Shown here in pieces: positions 17,183 through 26,974 of a DNA stretch of 64,000 bases. The position numbers were made by a program, and so were the translations under genes. The notes under the pieces were generated by a model, which ran no database searches, had not been told where the DNA came from, and saw nothing but the letters and a program-made list of their open reading frames with translations. Origin of the DNA: Simplicispira sp. 125 (GTDB lineage: Bacteria; Pseudomonadota; Gammaproteobacteria; Burkholderiales; Burkholderiaceae_C); the NCBI RefSeq assembly GCF_003096555.1, contig NZ_QEKM01000001.1:62001-126000 (forward strand). Direction: 5' to 3'. Each line of letters starts with the position of its first letter. The first letter of the stretch is position 1.

Positions 17183-17794
17183 TCAGACAATATGCTCCGG
17201 CCGTGGCGGCTTGGGGCGCGGTGGCTTGGTGGTGTGCACCAGCAGCGTGGCCTTGTCCATGTCACCCGCCAGCAGGGCGGGCCAGGCCTTGAGGCTGTGC
17301 GCAATGCTGTCTTCGATCAGTGTGCGTTGGTCGGGCGCGGGCTTTTTCAGTACCCAGTTCGCCACCTCGGCCTTGTCGCCGGGATGGCCAATGCCAATAC
17401 GCAGCCGCCAGTAATCCGCTGATCCCAGCTGTGCATGGATGTCGCGCAGCCCGTTGTGCCCGGCATGGCTGCCACCGCGTTTGAGCTTGGCCTGGCCGGG
17501 CGCGATGTCCAGTTCGTCGTGCACCACCAAAATCTCTTCGGGGGCAATCTTGAAGAACCGCGCCAGCGAGGCGACGGATTTGCCCGAGAGGTTCATGAAG
17601 GTCTGGGGTTCGAGCAGCCACACGGTGTGTCCCTGCACTACAGTGCGTGCGGCCAGGCCCCAGTAGCTGCGCTCGGGCTGCAGGTGCACCTTGAGTTCGC
17701 GCGCCAGCGCGTCGATCCACCAGAAACCGGCGTTGTGGCGGGTGGCTTCATACTCGGGCCCAGGGTTGCCCAAGCCTACAAACAGTTTGATCAT
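17183..17794 (-). CDS. pth: Peptidyl-tRNA hydrolase
   Basis: 203 residues. Pth releases tRNA from prematurely dropped peptidyl-tRNA in the cytosol. Active-site residues are present at their standard positions: Asn10 (GLGNPG), His20 (TRHNAGF), Asn68 (FMNLSG) and Asp93 (VVHDELD). The C-terminal end has a proline-rich tail ([11 protein letters not shown]) beyond the usual fold. The start at 17794 gives [12 protein letters not shown]. It lies downstream of rplY in the usual prs-rplY-pth order, but a hairpin separates it from rplY. Confidence 0.96.
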   Translation of the reverse strand: MIKLFVGLGNPGPEYEATRHNAGFWWIDALARELKVHLQPERSYWGLAARTVVQGHTVWLLEPQTFMNLSGKSVASLARFFKIAPEEILVVHDELDIAPGQAKLKRGGSHAGHNGLRDIHAQLGSADYWRLRIGIGHPGDKAEVANWVLKKPAPDQRTLIEDSIAHSLKAWPALLAGDMDKATLLVHTTKPPRPKPPRPEHIV

Positions 17795-17821
17795 GCGGGC
17801 GATTATCCGGGGACAAAATGC

Positions 17822-17848
17822 CAACGGCCCACGCGGGGTGGGCCGTTG
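17822..17848 (-). terminator. Hairpin terminator between rplY and pth
   Basis: An 11-bp perfect stem CAACGGCCCAC/GTGGGCCGTTG with a 5-base loop. On the minus strand it is followed by GCATTTTG, a weak T run. It probably attenuates rather than fully stops read-through from rplY to pth. Confidence 0.6.
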
Positions 17849-17955
17849 AAAAGGGCATGCAATCCAGACTTCACAGCAATACCGCGCTGTGTCTGGATCG
17901 TCCGCCCTTGCGGGAGCAAGGCAGCAGTCGTGACCGGCTGCCTGACCAGGGCAGA

Positions 17956-18588
17956 TTACTTCTTGCCCTTGCCCTTGCCCTTGGCGGGAGCCGCAGCAGC
18001 GTCGGCGGCGGGAGCCGCAACTTCGACCACTGGGGGCACCACGGACACCAGGGCCGGATTGTTCTGCGAACCGCGGGTCACGGCAGTCACGCCCTTGGGC
18101 AGCTTGACGTCCTTGAGGTGCAGCGAGAAACCCTTCTTCAGGCCGCTCAGGTCCACCGCGATGAACTCGGGCAGGTCGGAAGGCATGCACGCCACGTCCA
18201 ACTCGGTGACAAGCGGGTTGACCATGCACTTGTCGATCTTGACGGCTGCAGACTCTTCCGCGCCGCTGTAGTGCAAAGGCACCTTCATGTGCAGCTTGGT
18301 CTTGGCATCCACGCGCTGGAAATCGATGTGCAGCACCAGTTGCTTGTAGGGGTGGTATTGCACGTCGCGCAGCAGCACTTTGCTGGCTTGGCCGTTCAGC
18401 TCCATGTCCAGAACGCTGGAATGGAAAGATTCCTTCTTCAGGGCGTGCCACAGTGCGTTGTGGTCCACTTCGATGGCCAGGGGTTCAGCAGAACCACCAT
18501 AGACGATACCGGGCGTGCGACCCGAATTGCGCAGACGGCGGCTCGCACCCGTACCTTGCTTGGCGCGCTCAAAAGCGACGAAGTTCAT
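17956..18588 (-). CDS. rplY: 50S ribosomal protein L25 (CTC-type)
   Basis: 210 residues, the long TL5/CTC form: an N-terminal 5S rRNA-binding L25 domain ([23 protein letters not shown]) and a C-terminal beta domain, with a lysine/glycine tail (KGKGKGKK). It binds 5S rRNA on the large subunit. A good Shine-Dalgarno (TGGAG) precedes the start. It follows prs on the same strand, with a terminator-like hairpin in between. Confidence 0.95.
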   Translation of the reverse strand: MNFVAFERAKQGTGASRRLRNSGRTPGIVYGGSAEPLAIEVDHNALWHALKKESFHSSVLDMELNGQASKVLLRDVQYHPYKQLVLHIDFQRVDAKTKLHMKVPLHYSGAEESAAVKIDKCMVNPLVTELDVACMPSDLPEFIAVDLSGLKKGFSLHLKDVKLPKGVTAVTRGSQNNPALVSVVPPVVEVAAPAADAAAAPAKGKGKGKK

Positions 18589-18638
18589 AAAATTCTCCAG
18601 AAAAAGTGCACCGCGACCAGTGTCACTTTCGTTAAGGT

Positions 18639-18660
18639 AAAAAGCGCCCGCAAAGGGCGC
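18639..18660 (-). terminator. Terminator-like hairpin between prs and rplY
   Basis: Stem GCGCCC/GGGCGC around a 5-base loop, followed on the minus strand by TTTTT. It lies 18 bases after the prs stop, so rplY probably also has its own promoter or relies on partial read-through. Confidence 0.75.
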
Positions 18661-18678
18661 TCGACGCTTTGTCCAGAC

Positions 18679-19653
18679 TCAGAACAAGTTGTCCTGGTCT
18701 GCAAACAAACTCATCACCGAGTCACCGCGGGCAATCCGCTGGATCGTTTCTGCGATCAGCGGGGCCACGGAGAGCTGGCGAATCTTGGCGCAGCCGCGTG
18801 CGGCCGTGCTCAAGGGAATGGTATTGGTCACCACGACTTCGTCGAGGGCCGAGCCTTGGGTGATGCGCTCAATGGCAGGGCCCGAGAAAATCGGGTGCGT
18901 GCAGTAGGCGTAAACCTTTTTGGCGCCACGTGCCTTGAGCACTTCCGCCGCCTTGACCAGGGTGCCGGCGGTATCGATCATGTCGTCCATGATGACGCAG
19001 TTGCGTCCATCGATTTCACCGATCACGTGCATCACTTCGCTGACATTGGCCTTGGGACGGCGCTTGTCGATGATGGCCAGGTCGCAATTGAGTTGCTTGG
19101 CCAGCGCACGGGCACGAACCACGCCACCGACGTCGGGCGAAACCACAATCAGGTCTTCATAGTTCTTTTGGCGCAGATCGCCCAGCAGCACCGGCGAAGC
19201 GTAGATGTTGTCTACCGGAATGTCGAAGAAGCCCTGGATCTGGTCGGCGTGCAGGTCCATGGTCAGTACGCGGCTGACACCGGCCGCTTGCAGCATGTTG
19301 GCCACCACCTTGGCGGTGATGGGCACACGGGTGGAGCGGGGGCGGCGGTCTTGCCGTGCGTAACCAAAATAGGGAATCACAGCGCTGATGCGTTCAGCCG
19401 AGGCGCGCTTGAGCGCGTCGACCATGATCAGCAGTTCCATCAGGTTTTCGTTGGTGGGTGCGCAGGTGGACTGCACCACGAACACGTCGCGTGCGCGGAC
19501 GTTCTGGTTGATCTCGACGGTAACTTCGCCGTCCGAGAAGCGCCCCACATGTGCGGCGCCCAGCGTGATACCCAGGTATTGGGCAATTTCAGCTGCCATG
19601 CCAGGATTGGCATTGCCGGTGAAAACCATGAAGTCGGGGTGGTTGGCTTGCAT
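18679..19653 (-). CDS. prs: Ribose-phosphate pyrophosphokinase
   Basis: 324 residues, standard class I length. The enzyme makes PRPP from ribose 5-phosphate and ATP for nucleotide, histidine and tryptophan synthesis. Visible motifs: [20 protein letters not shown] near the N-terminus, [11 protein letters not shown] (ATP loop), [12 protein letters not shown], and the PRPP-binding loop [12 protein letters not shown]. It is co-oriented with ispE and tRNA-Gln upstream and rplY downstream, the common betaproteobacterial order. Confidence 0.97.
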   Translation of the reverse strand: MQANHPDFMVFTGNANPGMAAEIAQYLGITLGAAHVGRFSDGEVTVEINQNVRARDVFVVQSTCAPTNENLMELLIMVDALKRASAERISAVIPYFGYARQDRRPRSTRVPITAKVVANMLQAAGVSRVLTMDLHADQIQGFFDIPVDNIYASPVLLGDLRQKNYEDLIVVSPDVGGVVRARALAKQLNCDLAIIDKRRPKANVSEVMHVIGEIDGRNCVIMDDMIDTAGTLVKAAEVLKARGAKKVYAYCTHPIFSGPAIERITQGSALDEVVVTNTIPLSTAARGCAKIRQLSVAPLIAETIQRIARGDSVMSLFADQDNLF

Positions 19654-19699
19654 GAGCGTTCCAGCGGTCTGAAATTAATGCCTGTACGCGACAAAGATT

Positions 19700-19776
19700 T
19701 GGCAGGGGAGAAAGGATTCGAACCTTTGCATGCTGGAATCAAAATCCAGTGCCTTAACCAGCTTGGCGACTCCCCT
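19700..19776 (-). tRNA. tRNA-Gln (anticodon TTG)
   Basis: Read on the minus strand: acceptor stem AGGGGAG pairs with CTCCCCT, discriminator G and an encoded CCA. The anticodon stem CTGGA/TCCAG encloses TTTTGAT, giving anticodon TTG (Gln). The T arm has GGTTCGAATCC. The gene sits between ispE and prs, its normal place in this order. Confidence 0.97.
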
Positions 19777-19793
19777 ACACAGGCCTGCTGCGT

Positions 19794-20666
19794 TTATAAC
19801 AACAAGCCGAAACTTTCATCTTTTGCCCACCCTGCCAGAGGATGAAGCAGCAGATTTTCACATACCCTGATCTGCCATGCGCTTGGAGCGCCATCAAGAT
19901 CTGCCGCATGTGGCATTTGTGCAAACACCGCACTTCCCGAGCCCGTCATTCTGCCATGTAATCCGCGAGTTTCAAGCCATTTGATGGCTTTTTCTACTTC
20001 CGGGCACAGTGCCTGAGCAACGTTCTGCAAGTCGTTTCGACCGAAGTCAAAGTGTTCTGCAGCAAAGCCTGAGATTATAGCACTATCAGAATCGCGTTTC
20101 AGGCCTGGAGATGAAAAAATTTCCCGGGTATCCAATCCTGCCCCAGGTTTGACGACTGCAAACCGGGCCGAAGGCAGCGCATTGGTGCCTGTCAGAGGCC
20201 GTATTTTTTCACCAATTCCTTCCACCCAGGCGTTGTGCCCGCACAAAAAAAATGGCACATCTGCGCCCAGCTGCACGGCGATGGCTTGGAGCGCCTGCAC
20301 GCTCAGGTGCAGGTTCCATAGCCGGTTGAGTGACAGAAGCACCGTGGCGGCATCGGATGATCCGCCGCCCATGCCGGCCTGGGACGGAATGCGTTTGAAT
20401 ATGCCCATGTGTACACCGTGGGTGCAGCCTGTAGCGCTTTGCAGCGCCCGCGCTGCACGCACCGCCAGGTCTTGCGCTGGCAGGGCGGGGCCCAGGTCTT
20501 CGCGGCTGATCTGTCCGTCGGTGCGCAGTGAAAAATGCAGCGTGTCACACCAGTCAATCAGCATGAAGACCGATTGCAGCAGGTGGTAGCCATCGGGCCT
20601 GCGGCCGGTGATGTGCAGAAAAAGATTCAGCTTGGCAGGTGCCGGGACGTCGTAGAGTGCTTGCAT
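19794..20666 (-). CDS. ispE: 4-diphosphocytidyl-2-C-methyl-D-erythritol kinase
   Basis: 290 residues from ATG 20666; a longer frame to 20786 runs into lolB. IspE phosphorylates CDP-methylerythritol in the non-mevalonate isoprenoid pathway. GHMP-kinase motifs are clear: PAPAKLNLFLHITGRRPDGYH at the N-terminus (in two parts), the glycine-rich PSQAGMGGGSSDAATVL phosphate loop, and GRMTGSGSAVFA near the C-terminus. It lies 10 bases downstream of lolB, co-transcribed with it and the TPR gene. Confidence 0.95.
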   Translation of the reverse strand: MQALYDVPAPAKLNLFLHITGRRPDGYHLLQSVFMLIDWCDTLHFSLRTDGQISREDLGPALPAQDLAVRAARALQSATGCTHGVHMGIFKRIPSQAGMGGGSSDAATVLLSLNRLWNLHLSVQALQAIAVQLGADVPFFLCGHNAWVEGIGEKIRPLTGTNALPSARFAVVKPGAGLDTREIFSSPGLKRDSDSAIISGFAAEHFDFGRNDLQNVAQALCPEVEKAIKWLETRGLHGRMTGSGSAVFAQMPHAADLDGAPSAWQIRVCENLLLHPLAGWAKDESFGLLL

Positions 20667-20676
20667 GGTTTCCGGC

Positions 20677-21213
20677 TCAGTGGTCCAGTACGATGCGCAG
20701 CGTAGTGCGTGGGGTGGGATCGTTGCGCTGTGCCACAAGGCGTCCTTGATCCAGCGCGCCCAAGTCTGCCTGCCAGCCGTCAGCACGGGTCTGGGTGCCA
20801 GAGAGCCAGTCGAACAGGGCCGCGACCGGAATGGGCGTGCCCGTGGCTTGCAGAAGAAGATCCTCCAGGGAGCTTGACGCCTGGGTTTCCCCGCGTGCGC
20901 TCAGCCGGGCTTGGCCCGGCTCCCATTGCAGTCGAGCGATCAAGGTGCCAAGGGGGCTGAGCAGCGCCAGTTCGCCCTGGGCCGGAGAGCCCTGCAATTC
21001 AAAGCTGGCGGAAAAGGATTGCGTCTGCTGGCCTTCGACCTGCAGGGCCAGTCGGCCACTCCAATGGGGTTGCGTGGGCGCTGCTGTGGTGGGGATTTGT
21101 GCGCACCCGGCCAACCCCAGGAACATGCATGCCAATAACCACGCCAGTAAAGCCTGCCAGGCAGGGCGGGCGGCGCAGGGCAGCGTTTTCAAGTGCGCGA
21201 GTGTCTGGCCCAT
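20677..21213 (-). CDS. lolB: Outer-membrane lipoprotein LolB
   Basis: 178 residues. The signal ends in LAGC with lipobox Cys37 after a long N-region; the mature part has HWSGRLALQVEG, FELQGSPAQGELALLSPLGT and PVAALFDWLSG, the LolB pattern. LolB accepts lipoproteins from LolA and inserts them in the outer membrane. Its start overlaps the stop of the TPR gene by one base, and ispE follows 10 bases on, the conserved TPR-lolB-ispE order. Confidence 0.9.
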   Translation of the reverse strand: MGQTLAHLKTLPCAARPAWQALLAWLLACMFLGLAGCAQIPTTAAPTQPHWSGRLALQVEGQQTQSFSASFELQGSPAQGELALLSPLGTLIARLQWEPGQARLSARGETQASSSLEDLLLQATGTPIPVAALFDWLSGTQTRADGWQADLGALDQGRLVAQRNDPTPRTTLRIVLDH

Positions 21214-22988
21214 CAGAGCTTGATGTGCAGACGTTTGAGGGTCTCGCGCAGGGTTTCGTTGTCTGGATTAAGCCGCTGACTTTCTTTCCAGATCGTTTTG
21301 GCGCGTTCCTGGTGGCCTAGCGCCCAGAGAACTTCACCCAGGTGGGCTGCAAGGTCTGCATCGGGACGGATGGCAAAGGCGGTCTCCAGCAGACGCAATG
21401 CCTCAGCAGGGTTGCCCATGCGAAATTCCACCCAAGCCAGGCTGTCGGTAATGAAAGGATCCTTGGGTGCATAAGTGAGCGCCTTCAACACCAGTTCTTT
21501 GGCTTCCGTGAGCCGTATGCCGCGATCTGCCAAGGAGTAGCCCAGGGCGTTGTAGGCATGGTGGTAGTCGGGTTTGCGCGCGATGATCTGGCGCAGCAGG
21601 CGCTCCATCGCGGCATGGTCCCCATTTTTGTCCGCAAGCATGGCCAGTTCGTAGGTCAGGTCGTCGTCTTCCGGGGACTGCTCCACCAGCTTTTTCTGCA
21701 AGGCATAGGCTTCGCGGTATTTATGCACATCCCGCAGCAATTGCACTTCGGCCATCAGGTTCATGCGCCGGGCTTCGTCGGTGTCGGCCGGGATGCTGCG
21801 GATCAGGGCGCGGGCCTCAGCCAATTTGCCTTGGCGGGCCAGCAGGGACGCACGGCGGGTCTGTGCGCTGAAGAGATCTTGTGCATTTTCAATGCGGCTT
21901 AGCCATTGCTCAGCGGCGGCATAGTCCCCCCGCTTCTCTGCAATCTGGGCGCGTAGCAGATAGGCAGAGGTCATGTTGGTGCGGTTGATCGTGGCGCTGT
22001 TGCCAGGCTCCACAAGCGTGGAATACTTTTGTAACGAGGTCTCTGCGTTGTCCAGGTCACTATCCTGGAATTGCAGCGCGGCCAGTGCCATCCACGCCTG
22101 GGGAAGATCGGGCTTCTCGGTGGTGACAAGATCGAGCTGCTGCCGCGCTTCGGTGTAGCGCTGCCATTCCAGCAGCTGGCGGGCGTAGACCATGCGGATT
22201 TCTGGAGAGGGTTTGCCTTCCAGGTAGCGTCGCAGCAATGGTTCAGCCTCGGTCGTGCCTGCTTCCAGGAGTTCCAGTGCCAGCGCCGCAGGCTTGTCGT
22301 CCAGAGGCGCAAGATCCTGGGCCTTGCGGGCGGCCTCCAGGGCGCCTTGCTTGTCGTTTGCCATCAATCGCATGCGCCCGAGCACCGTCCAGGCCGTGGT
22401 ACTGACAACAGGGTCTGCAAGGCTGCTCTGCAGTGCTTTTTCCGCCACCGATGCGGCCAGGGCCTTGTCAGAAACCCTGGCATACAAGGTTGGCAGTGCC
22501 GGCAAAAAGGTGGCTCTGTCCTCTGGTTTTTGGAGGTCCAGTATTTGCTGAAGTGGGCCGGCGGAATCGTCGACGCGGTTGAGCGCTACCAGAATCTGCA
22601 GCGCATACCGATGGGCGTCGATGGACCGGGGCTTGGCGGCTGCCCAAGCCTGGGCCGCCGCCAGAGCAGGTTCGCCGGAGCGCGATTGCAGGGCGATATC
22701 GACGGCACGCTTGTAAAGGCCCTCGTCATTGCTGCTGCGTGCGGCCTCCAGCATGAGCGAGTAGCCCGTGGCGGGGTCTCCCCCTCGGGTCACAATTTCA
22801 CCGAGCAGTATTTCGTAGAACAGTGCTGCATCCAACAAAGCGTCCGATGCAGCGGTACCGTTTTGGGAAGTATTTTCTGGCACAACAGAAAACTGGGCCC
22901 ATGAAGGTTTGGCGCCGACCGTGAGGACAATAACCAGCGAGGCTGCCAGGAAGCGAAAAAATGGGACCATCGGGCCATAATAATCCAT
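21213..22988 (-). CDS. Secreted tetratricopeptide-repeat protein
   Basis: 591 residues with an N-terminal signal peptide ([19 protein letters not shown]) and TPR-type helical repeats over the rest: clear units include [35 protein letters not shown] and [20 protein letters not shown] second in-frame ATG at 22970 is a possible start. The product is probably a periplasmic or membrane-anchored scaffold. It begins the lolB-ispE unit and is divergent from mutM, with 30 bases between the two starts. The link to lipoprotein or envelope traffic is from context only. Confidence 0.85.
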   Translation of the reverse strand: MDYYGPMVPFFRFLAASLVIVLTVGAKPSWAQFSVVPENTSQNGTAASDALLDAALFYEILLGEIVTRGGDPATGYSLMLEAARSSNDEGLYKRAVDIALQSRSGEPALAAAQAWAAAKPRSIDAHRYALQILVALNRVDDSAGPLQQILDLQKPEDRATFLPALPTLYARVSDKALAASVAEKALQSSLADPVVSTTAWTVLGRMRLMANDKQGALEAARKAQDLAPLDDKPAALALELLEAGTTEAEPLLRRYLEGKPSPEIRMVYARQLLEWQRYTEARQQLDLVTTEKPDLPQAWMALAALQFQDSDLDNAETSLQKYSTLVEPGNSATINRTNMTSAYLLRAQIAEKRGDYAAAEQWLSRIENAQDLFSAQTRRASLLARQGKLAEARALIRSIPADTDEARRMNLMAEVQLLRDVHKYREAYALQKKLVEQSPEDDDLTYELAMLADKNGDHAAMERLLRQIIARKPDYHHAYNALGYSLADRGIRLTEAKELVLKALTYAPKDPFITDSLAWVEFRMGNPAEALRLLETAFAIRPDADLAAHLGEVLWALGHQERAKTIWKESQRLNPDNETLRETLKRLHIKL

Positions 22989-23018
22989 GCCCGTAAAACG
23001 GCACGAAGGTGTTGCAGC

Positions 23019-23834
23019 ATGCCCGAGTTACCAGAGGTTGAGGTCACGCGCCGAAGCTTCGCGCAAGCCATCGAAGGCGCCCGCGTTTTGCGTGTTTTTC
23101 TGGGAAAGCCCCTGCGCTGGCCGTTAGGGTGTGAATTGGATACGCTGGTCGGCCGGGTGGTGGTCAGTGTTCGGCGGCGCGGGAAGTACCTGCTGCTGGA
23201 TCTGGATCAGGGGCTTGTACTGCTGCATTTGGGCATGTCAGGCAGTCTGCGATTCATGCCTGCGGAATTGCCCCCGGGCCCCCACGACCACTTTGACTTG
23301 GTCACCACGGCGGGCGTTTTGCGCCTGAATGACCCACGGCGTTTCGGCGCCGTGGTGTATGCCGCTAGCGAGCAAGCGCCGGCAGCTTGCAAGTTGCTGG
23401 GGCGGTTGGGTATGGAGCCGCTTTCCGATGATTTTTGCTGGAGTGATTTCCAGGCCGGGTTGCGTGGAAGCAGGGCGTCCGTCAAGCAGGTTCTCATGGC
23501 GGGGCGTCTGGTGGTGGGGGTGGGAAACATTTATGCCTCGGAGGCTTTGTTTCTGGCGGGTATTCGCCCGACGACATCGGCGGCGCGCATTGGCGCTGTG
23601 CGGGCGCGCCGCTTGTATGAGGCGATCCGGCAGGTCATGGCGCGCGCCGTAGAGCGGGGTGGCAGCACTTTACGCAATTTTTCCAGCGCCGATGGCAGTG
23701 TGGGCCACTTCCAGAGCGAGGCGCATGTTTATGGTCGGGAGGGTGTGCCCTGTCATACTTGTGGCACCCTCGTGCGCATGGTGCGCCAGGGGCAGCGCAG
23801 CAGCTATTTTTGCCCCCGCTGCCAACGCACTTGA
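23019..23834 (+). CDS. mutM: Formamidopyrimidine-DNA glycosylase
   Basis: 271 residues. MutM removes 8-oxoguanine and ring-opened purines from DNA. Catalytic Pro2 and Glu3 (MPELPEVE) and the conserved Lys56 (RRRGKYLL) are present, as is the H2TH region ([14 protein letters not shown]). The C-terminal zinc finger is CHTC...CPRC at the extreme end. The dynamin-like gene and mutY follow on the same strand, so two of the three GO-system enzymes are together. Confidence 0.97.
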   Translation: MPELPEVEVTRRSFAQAIEGARVLRVFLGKPLRWPLGCELDTLVGRVVVSVRRRGKYLLLDLDQGLVLLHLGMSGSLRFMPAELPPGPHDHFDLVTTAGVLRLNDPRRFGAVVYAASEQAPAACKLLGRLGMEPLSDDFCWSDFQAGLRGSRASVKQVLMAGRLVVGVGNIYASEALFLAGIRPTTSAARIGAVRARRLYEAIRQVMARAVERGGSTLRNFSSADGSVGHFQSEAHVYGREGVPCHTCGTLVRMVRQGQRSSYFCPRCQRT

Positions 23835-23939
23835 GGTTTTGGCACCACGAAACCGCGTGAACACGGCGTTTATGGGCCGTGCGATGCTATATTTTGTGCC
23901 TATCTGTGGGCAGGCTGTCCATTGAACTCCGGGAGCAAA

Positions 23940-25904
23940 GTGGGACCTTCATTCAACGAACAGTTTGAGCAGCACGGGACGTGGCGGCGTGAGTTCGCCC
24001 AACAACTGAAACAGTTGGGTGAATGGATGGGGGGTCATGAGCTCATGGATTCCGCTGTCCAGGAACGCTTGCAGCGTCTGGAAGACCAGGTGCGGACCGA
24101 TAAGGTCATGGTGGCTTTTGTCGCCGAGTTTTCCCGTGGCAAGTCCGAACTGATCAACGCCATCTTCTTTGCCGGCTATGGCCGTCGCATCATGCCGGCC
24201 AGCGCAGGGCGAACGACGATGTGCCCGACCGAGTTAGGGTACGACGCAGCGCTGGCGCCCTGCCTGCGCTTGCTCCCCATTGAAACCCGGCTGCAGTTGT
24301 CGAGCTTGGCCGAATGGCGTTTGAAGCCCGACCGTTGGGTGAATGTGGCTCTGGATATCAACGACGCAGAACAAATTGCCCAGTCGCTGGAAAAAGTGAC
24401 ACAGGTGCGCCGGGTCAGTGTGGATGATGCCCGTACGATGGGCTTCTGGCACGATGAACTGCCCGATGAAAACCCGTCCAAGGATGCGGAAGGCTTGGTG
24501 GAGGTGCCCATGTGGCGCCATGCCATCATCAATATGCCGCATCCCTTGCTCAAGCAGGGGCTGGTCATTCTGGATACCCCTGGCCTGAATGCGGTGGGCG
24601 CCGAACCAGAACTGACGGTGAACCTGATACCGCAGGCGCATGCGGTTGTGTTCATTCTGGGGGCGGATACCGGAGTGACCCGTTCTGACCTCGCCATCTG
24701 GCGCGAGCATCTGGCGACCACGCCGGAGAGCATCGAGGCGCGGCTGGTTGTCCTCAACAAGATAGACACCCTCTGGGATACGCTCAATTCGCCCCAGCAG
24801 ATTGATGAGCAATTGGAGCGCCAGCGCCAGACCTCTGCAGAAATGCTGGGTGTGCGTCTGGACCAGGTGATTCCCGTGTCGGCCCAAAAGGGGCTGGTTG
24901 CAAAAATTTCCTGCGACGACGTGATGCTGGAGACAAGCGGCTTGCCTCTGCTGGAGGATGCGCTGGCCCGAGGGGTCATGGGTCAGCGGCAGGCCATTTT
25001 GCGTTCTGCCGTAGGAACAGGGATTTCCGGTTTGCGGGCGGAAACCTCGCGGGTGCTCAATATTCGGCGGCGCGATCTGGATGATCAGATGGCGGAATTG
25101 CGCAGCCTGCGCGGCAAGAATGCTGCAGTGATCGGATCGATGCGCAACCGCATTGAGCAGGAGCAGCATGAGTTTGATCTGAGTGCGACCAAAATCCATG
25201 CCGTGCGGTCCGTGCACCTGAAACTGTTGCGTGAGGTGTTCCATAAGCTCGGCACCAAGGCGCTGAAGGAGCAGTTGGCCGATCTGATGGGTGTCTTGCA
25301 GCAAAAAGGACTCAAGCTCGGGGTGCGCAAGCAGTACGCTGAAACCTTTGTGCGCCTGAAGGGCACACTCGACACGGCCCAGGCATCAGCGACAGAAATC
25401 CATGCCATGCTGGAAGGTACTTTCCGGCAATTGAATGCCGAATTTGGATTCTCATTGCAGGTGCCTGCCGTTCCATCGCTGGAGACGTTTGCACTGGAAC
25501 TCGATGGCATCGAGCAAAACCATATGCAGTATCTCAGCGTGGGCAATGCTCTTAAGCTGGTACAGCCAGAATTTGCCGAGCGGCTGGGACGTGCGCTTTC
25601 GATGCGTCTGAGAACCGTATTTGAATCGGCCGCCAATGATCTGGAGCTTTGGAGTAAATCGGCGACGGCACAGCTCGATGCCCAGTTGCGGGAGCGCAGG
25701 CGCAGTTTTGCCCGCCGTATCGAGGCTGTCGATCGCATTCAGCAAGCCGCAACGGGGCTGGAAGAGCGGATCGGTGAGATCGAGGATGGCGAGGCCGCGC
25801 TGGATCGCCTGGACAAACATCTGCACCAACTCACTGAAGAATTGATGCATCTTGCGGACGAACCGCAAGAGACTGAGCACCACGATATTTTTTCGCCGGC
25901 ATGA
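23940..25904 (+). CDS. Bacterial dynamin-like GTPase
   Basis: 654 residues from GTG 23940, chosen because GGGAG lies 5 bases before it; an upstream TTG at 23922 is possible but has no ribosome site. The G domain shows a P-loop AEFSRGKSELINAI (first Gly replaced by Ala, normal for this subfamily), switch residues RTTMCPTE, G3 LDTPGL and G4 NKID. Residues from about 360 on are long helices with coiled-coil character. There is no clear hydrophobic paddle. Dynamin-like proteins remodel or guard membranes. It sits between mutM and mutY, and its stop overlaps the mutY start. Confidence 0.85.
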   Translation: MGPSFNEQFEQHGTWRREFAQQLKQLGEWMGGHELMDSAVQERLQRLEDQVRTDKVMVAFVAEFSRGKSELINAIFFAGYGRRIMPASAGRTTMCPTELGYDAALAPCLRLLPIETRLQLSSLAEWRLKPDRWVNVALDINDAEQIAQSLEKVTQVRRVSVDDARTMGFWHDELPDENPSKDAEGLVEVPMWRHAIINMPHPLLKQGLVILDTPGLNAVGAEPELTVNLIPQAHAVVFILGADTGVTRSDLAIWREHLATTPESIEARLVVLNKIDTLWDTLNSPQQIDEQLERQRQTSAEMLGVRLDQVIPVSAQKGLVAKISCDDVMLETSGLPLLEDALARGVMGQRQAILRSAVGTGISGLRAETSRVLNIRRRDLDDQMAELRSLRGKNAAVIGSMRNRIEQEQHEFDLSATKIHAVRSVHLKLLREVFHKLGTKALKEQLADLMGVLQQKGLKLGVRKQYAETFVRLKGTLDTAQASATEIHAMLEGTFRQLNAEFGFSLQVPAVPSLETFALELDGIEQNHMQYLSVGNALKLVQPEFAERLGRALSMRLRTVFESAANDLELWSKSATAQLDAQLRERRRSFARRIEAVDRIQQAATGLEERIGEIEDGEAALDRLDKHLHQLTEELMHLADEPQETEHHDIFSPA

Positions 25905-26950
25905 GTATGGACGATGGGCGGGTCGCCACGCTGGTGATGCAGTGGCAGCGAGCGCATGGACGCAGTCATTTGCCATGGCAGCAATCGCGTGATCCGTACC
26001 GCGTATGGCTTTCGGAGATCATGCTCCAGCAGACGCAGGTGCGCACGGTGCTGGATTACTTTCCCCGTTTTCTGGAGCGCTTTGCCAATGTCCGCGCGCT
26101 CGCAGAGGCTTCGCAGGATGAGGTTCTGTCGATGTGGAGCGGGCTGGGCTACTACAGTCGAGCCCGCAATCTGCATCGATGCGCACAGCAGGTGGTTGCC
26201 GTGCATGGCGGCGCTTTCCCTGCTTCGGTCCTGGAATTGGCTGCCTTGCCGGGCATTGGACGCTCCACGGCGGGAGCAATTGCAGCGTTCTGCTTTGGTG
26301 AAAGGGCGCCAATCCTGGACGCCAATGTGCGCCGCGTCCTGACCCGGTTGCTGGGTTTTGGTGAAGACCTGGCTGTTGCATCCAACGAGCGCAGGCTCTG
26401 GCAAGAGGCCACGGATTTGCTTCCGCACAACCAGCTGGCAGAGGCCATGCCCCGCTATACGCAAGGCATGATGGATCTCGGCGCCATGGTCTGTGTGCCT
26501 CGCAAGCCGCTGTGCGATCAATGTCCACTGCAGCGGGAATGCCGTGCACTGGCGCAAGGGGCGCAGGAAATGTACCCAGTGAGAACGCGCAAACTGGTGC
26601 GCAGATCCGAAGCGTGGTGGTTATTGCTGCTGCGCGATGGGCAGGGGCGTGTGTGGTTGCAACGCCGGGAGTCCCGTGGCATATGGGCGGGGCTGTATTG
26701 TGTTCCCGTGTTTCACCGGTACCAGGATCTGGTTGAACATGCCTTGTGGGGCATTGCACTGAACCGGGTCGAGCAACCTGCTTTCTTGCATGTGCTCACC
26801 CATCGGGATCTGCACTTGCATCCGGTGTTGGCGCATGCCGCGGAGTCTGCGGCCGTGTCTGGTGACGAAGGGGAGTGGTTCAGTGCGCCGGAGTGGCGCC
26901 AGTTGGGACTGCCAGCGCCTGTGCGCAAGCTGCTCGATGAAATAGCCTGA
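25901..26950 (+). CDS. mutY: Adenine DNA glycosylase
   Basis: 349 residues. MutY removes adenine mispaired with 8-oxoguanine. The catalytic Glu39 (WLSEIMLQQTQV), the helix-hairpin-helix LPGIGRSTAGAI with LDANVRRV (catalytic Asp), and the [4Fe-4S] loop Cys-x6-Cys-x2-Cys-x5-Cys (CVPRKPLCDQCPLQREC) are all present. The C-terminal Nudix-like 8-oxoG recognition domain (residues 235-349) is complete. The ATG overlaps the dynamin stop codon (ATGA); an in-frame ATG 6 bases on is an alternative. Confidence 0.96.
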   Translation: MSMDDGRVATLVMQWQRAHGRSHLPWQQSRDPYRVWLSEIMLQQTQVRTVLDYFPRFLERFANVRALAEASQDEVLSMWSGLGYYSRARNLHRCAQQVVAVHGGAFPASVLELAALPGIGRSTAGAIAAFCFGERAPILDANVRRVLTRLLGFGEDLAVASNERRLWQEATDLLPHNQLAEAMPRYTQGMMDLGAMVCVPRKPLCDQCPLQRECRALAQGAQEMYPVRTRKLVRRSEAWWLLLLRDGQGRVWLQRRESRGIWAGLYCVPVFHRYQDLVEHALWGIALNRVEQPAFLHVLTHRDLHLHPVLAHAAESAAVSGDEGEWFSAPEWRQLGLPAPVRKLLDEIA

Positions 26951-26974
26951 CTTGGCGGTCTTGCAGCAGCAGGA

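Noticed and set aside
17818..19845. A 675-codon open frame on the plus strand
   Set aside because: It is antisense to rplY, prs and tRNA-Gln; composition is that of a reverse complement.
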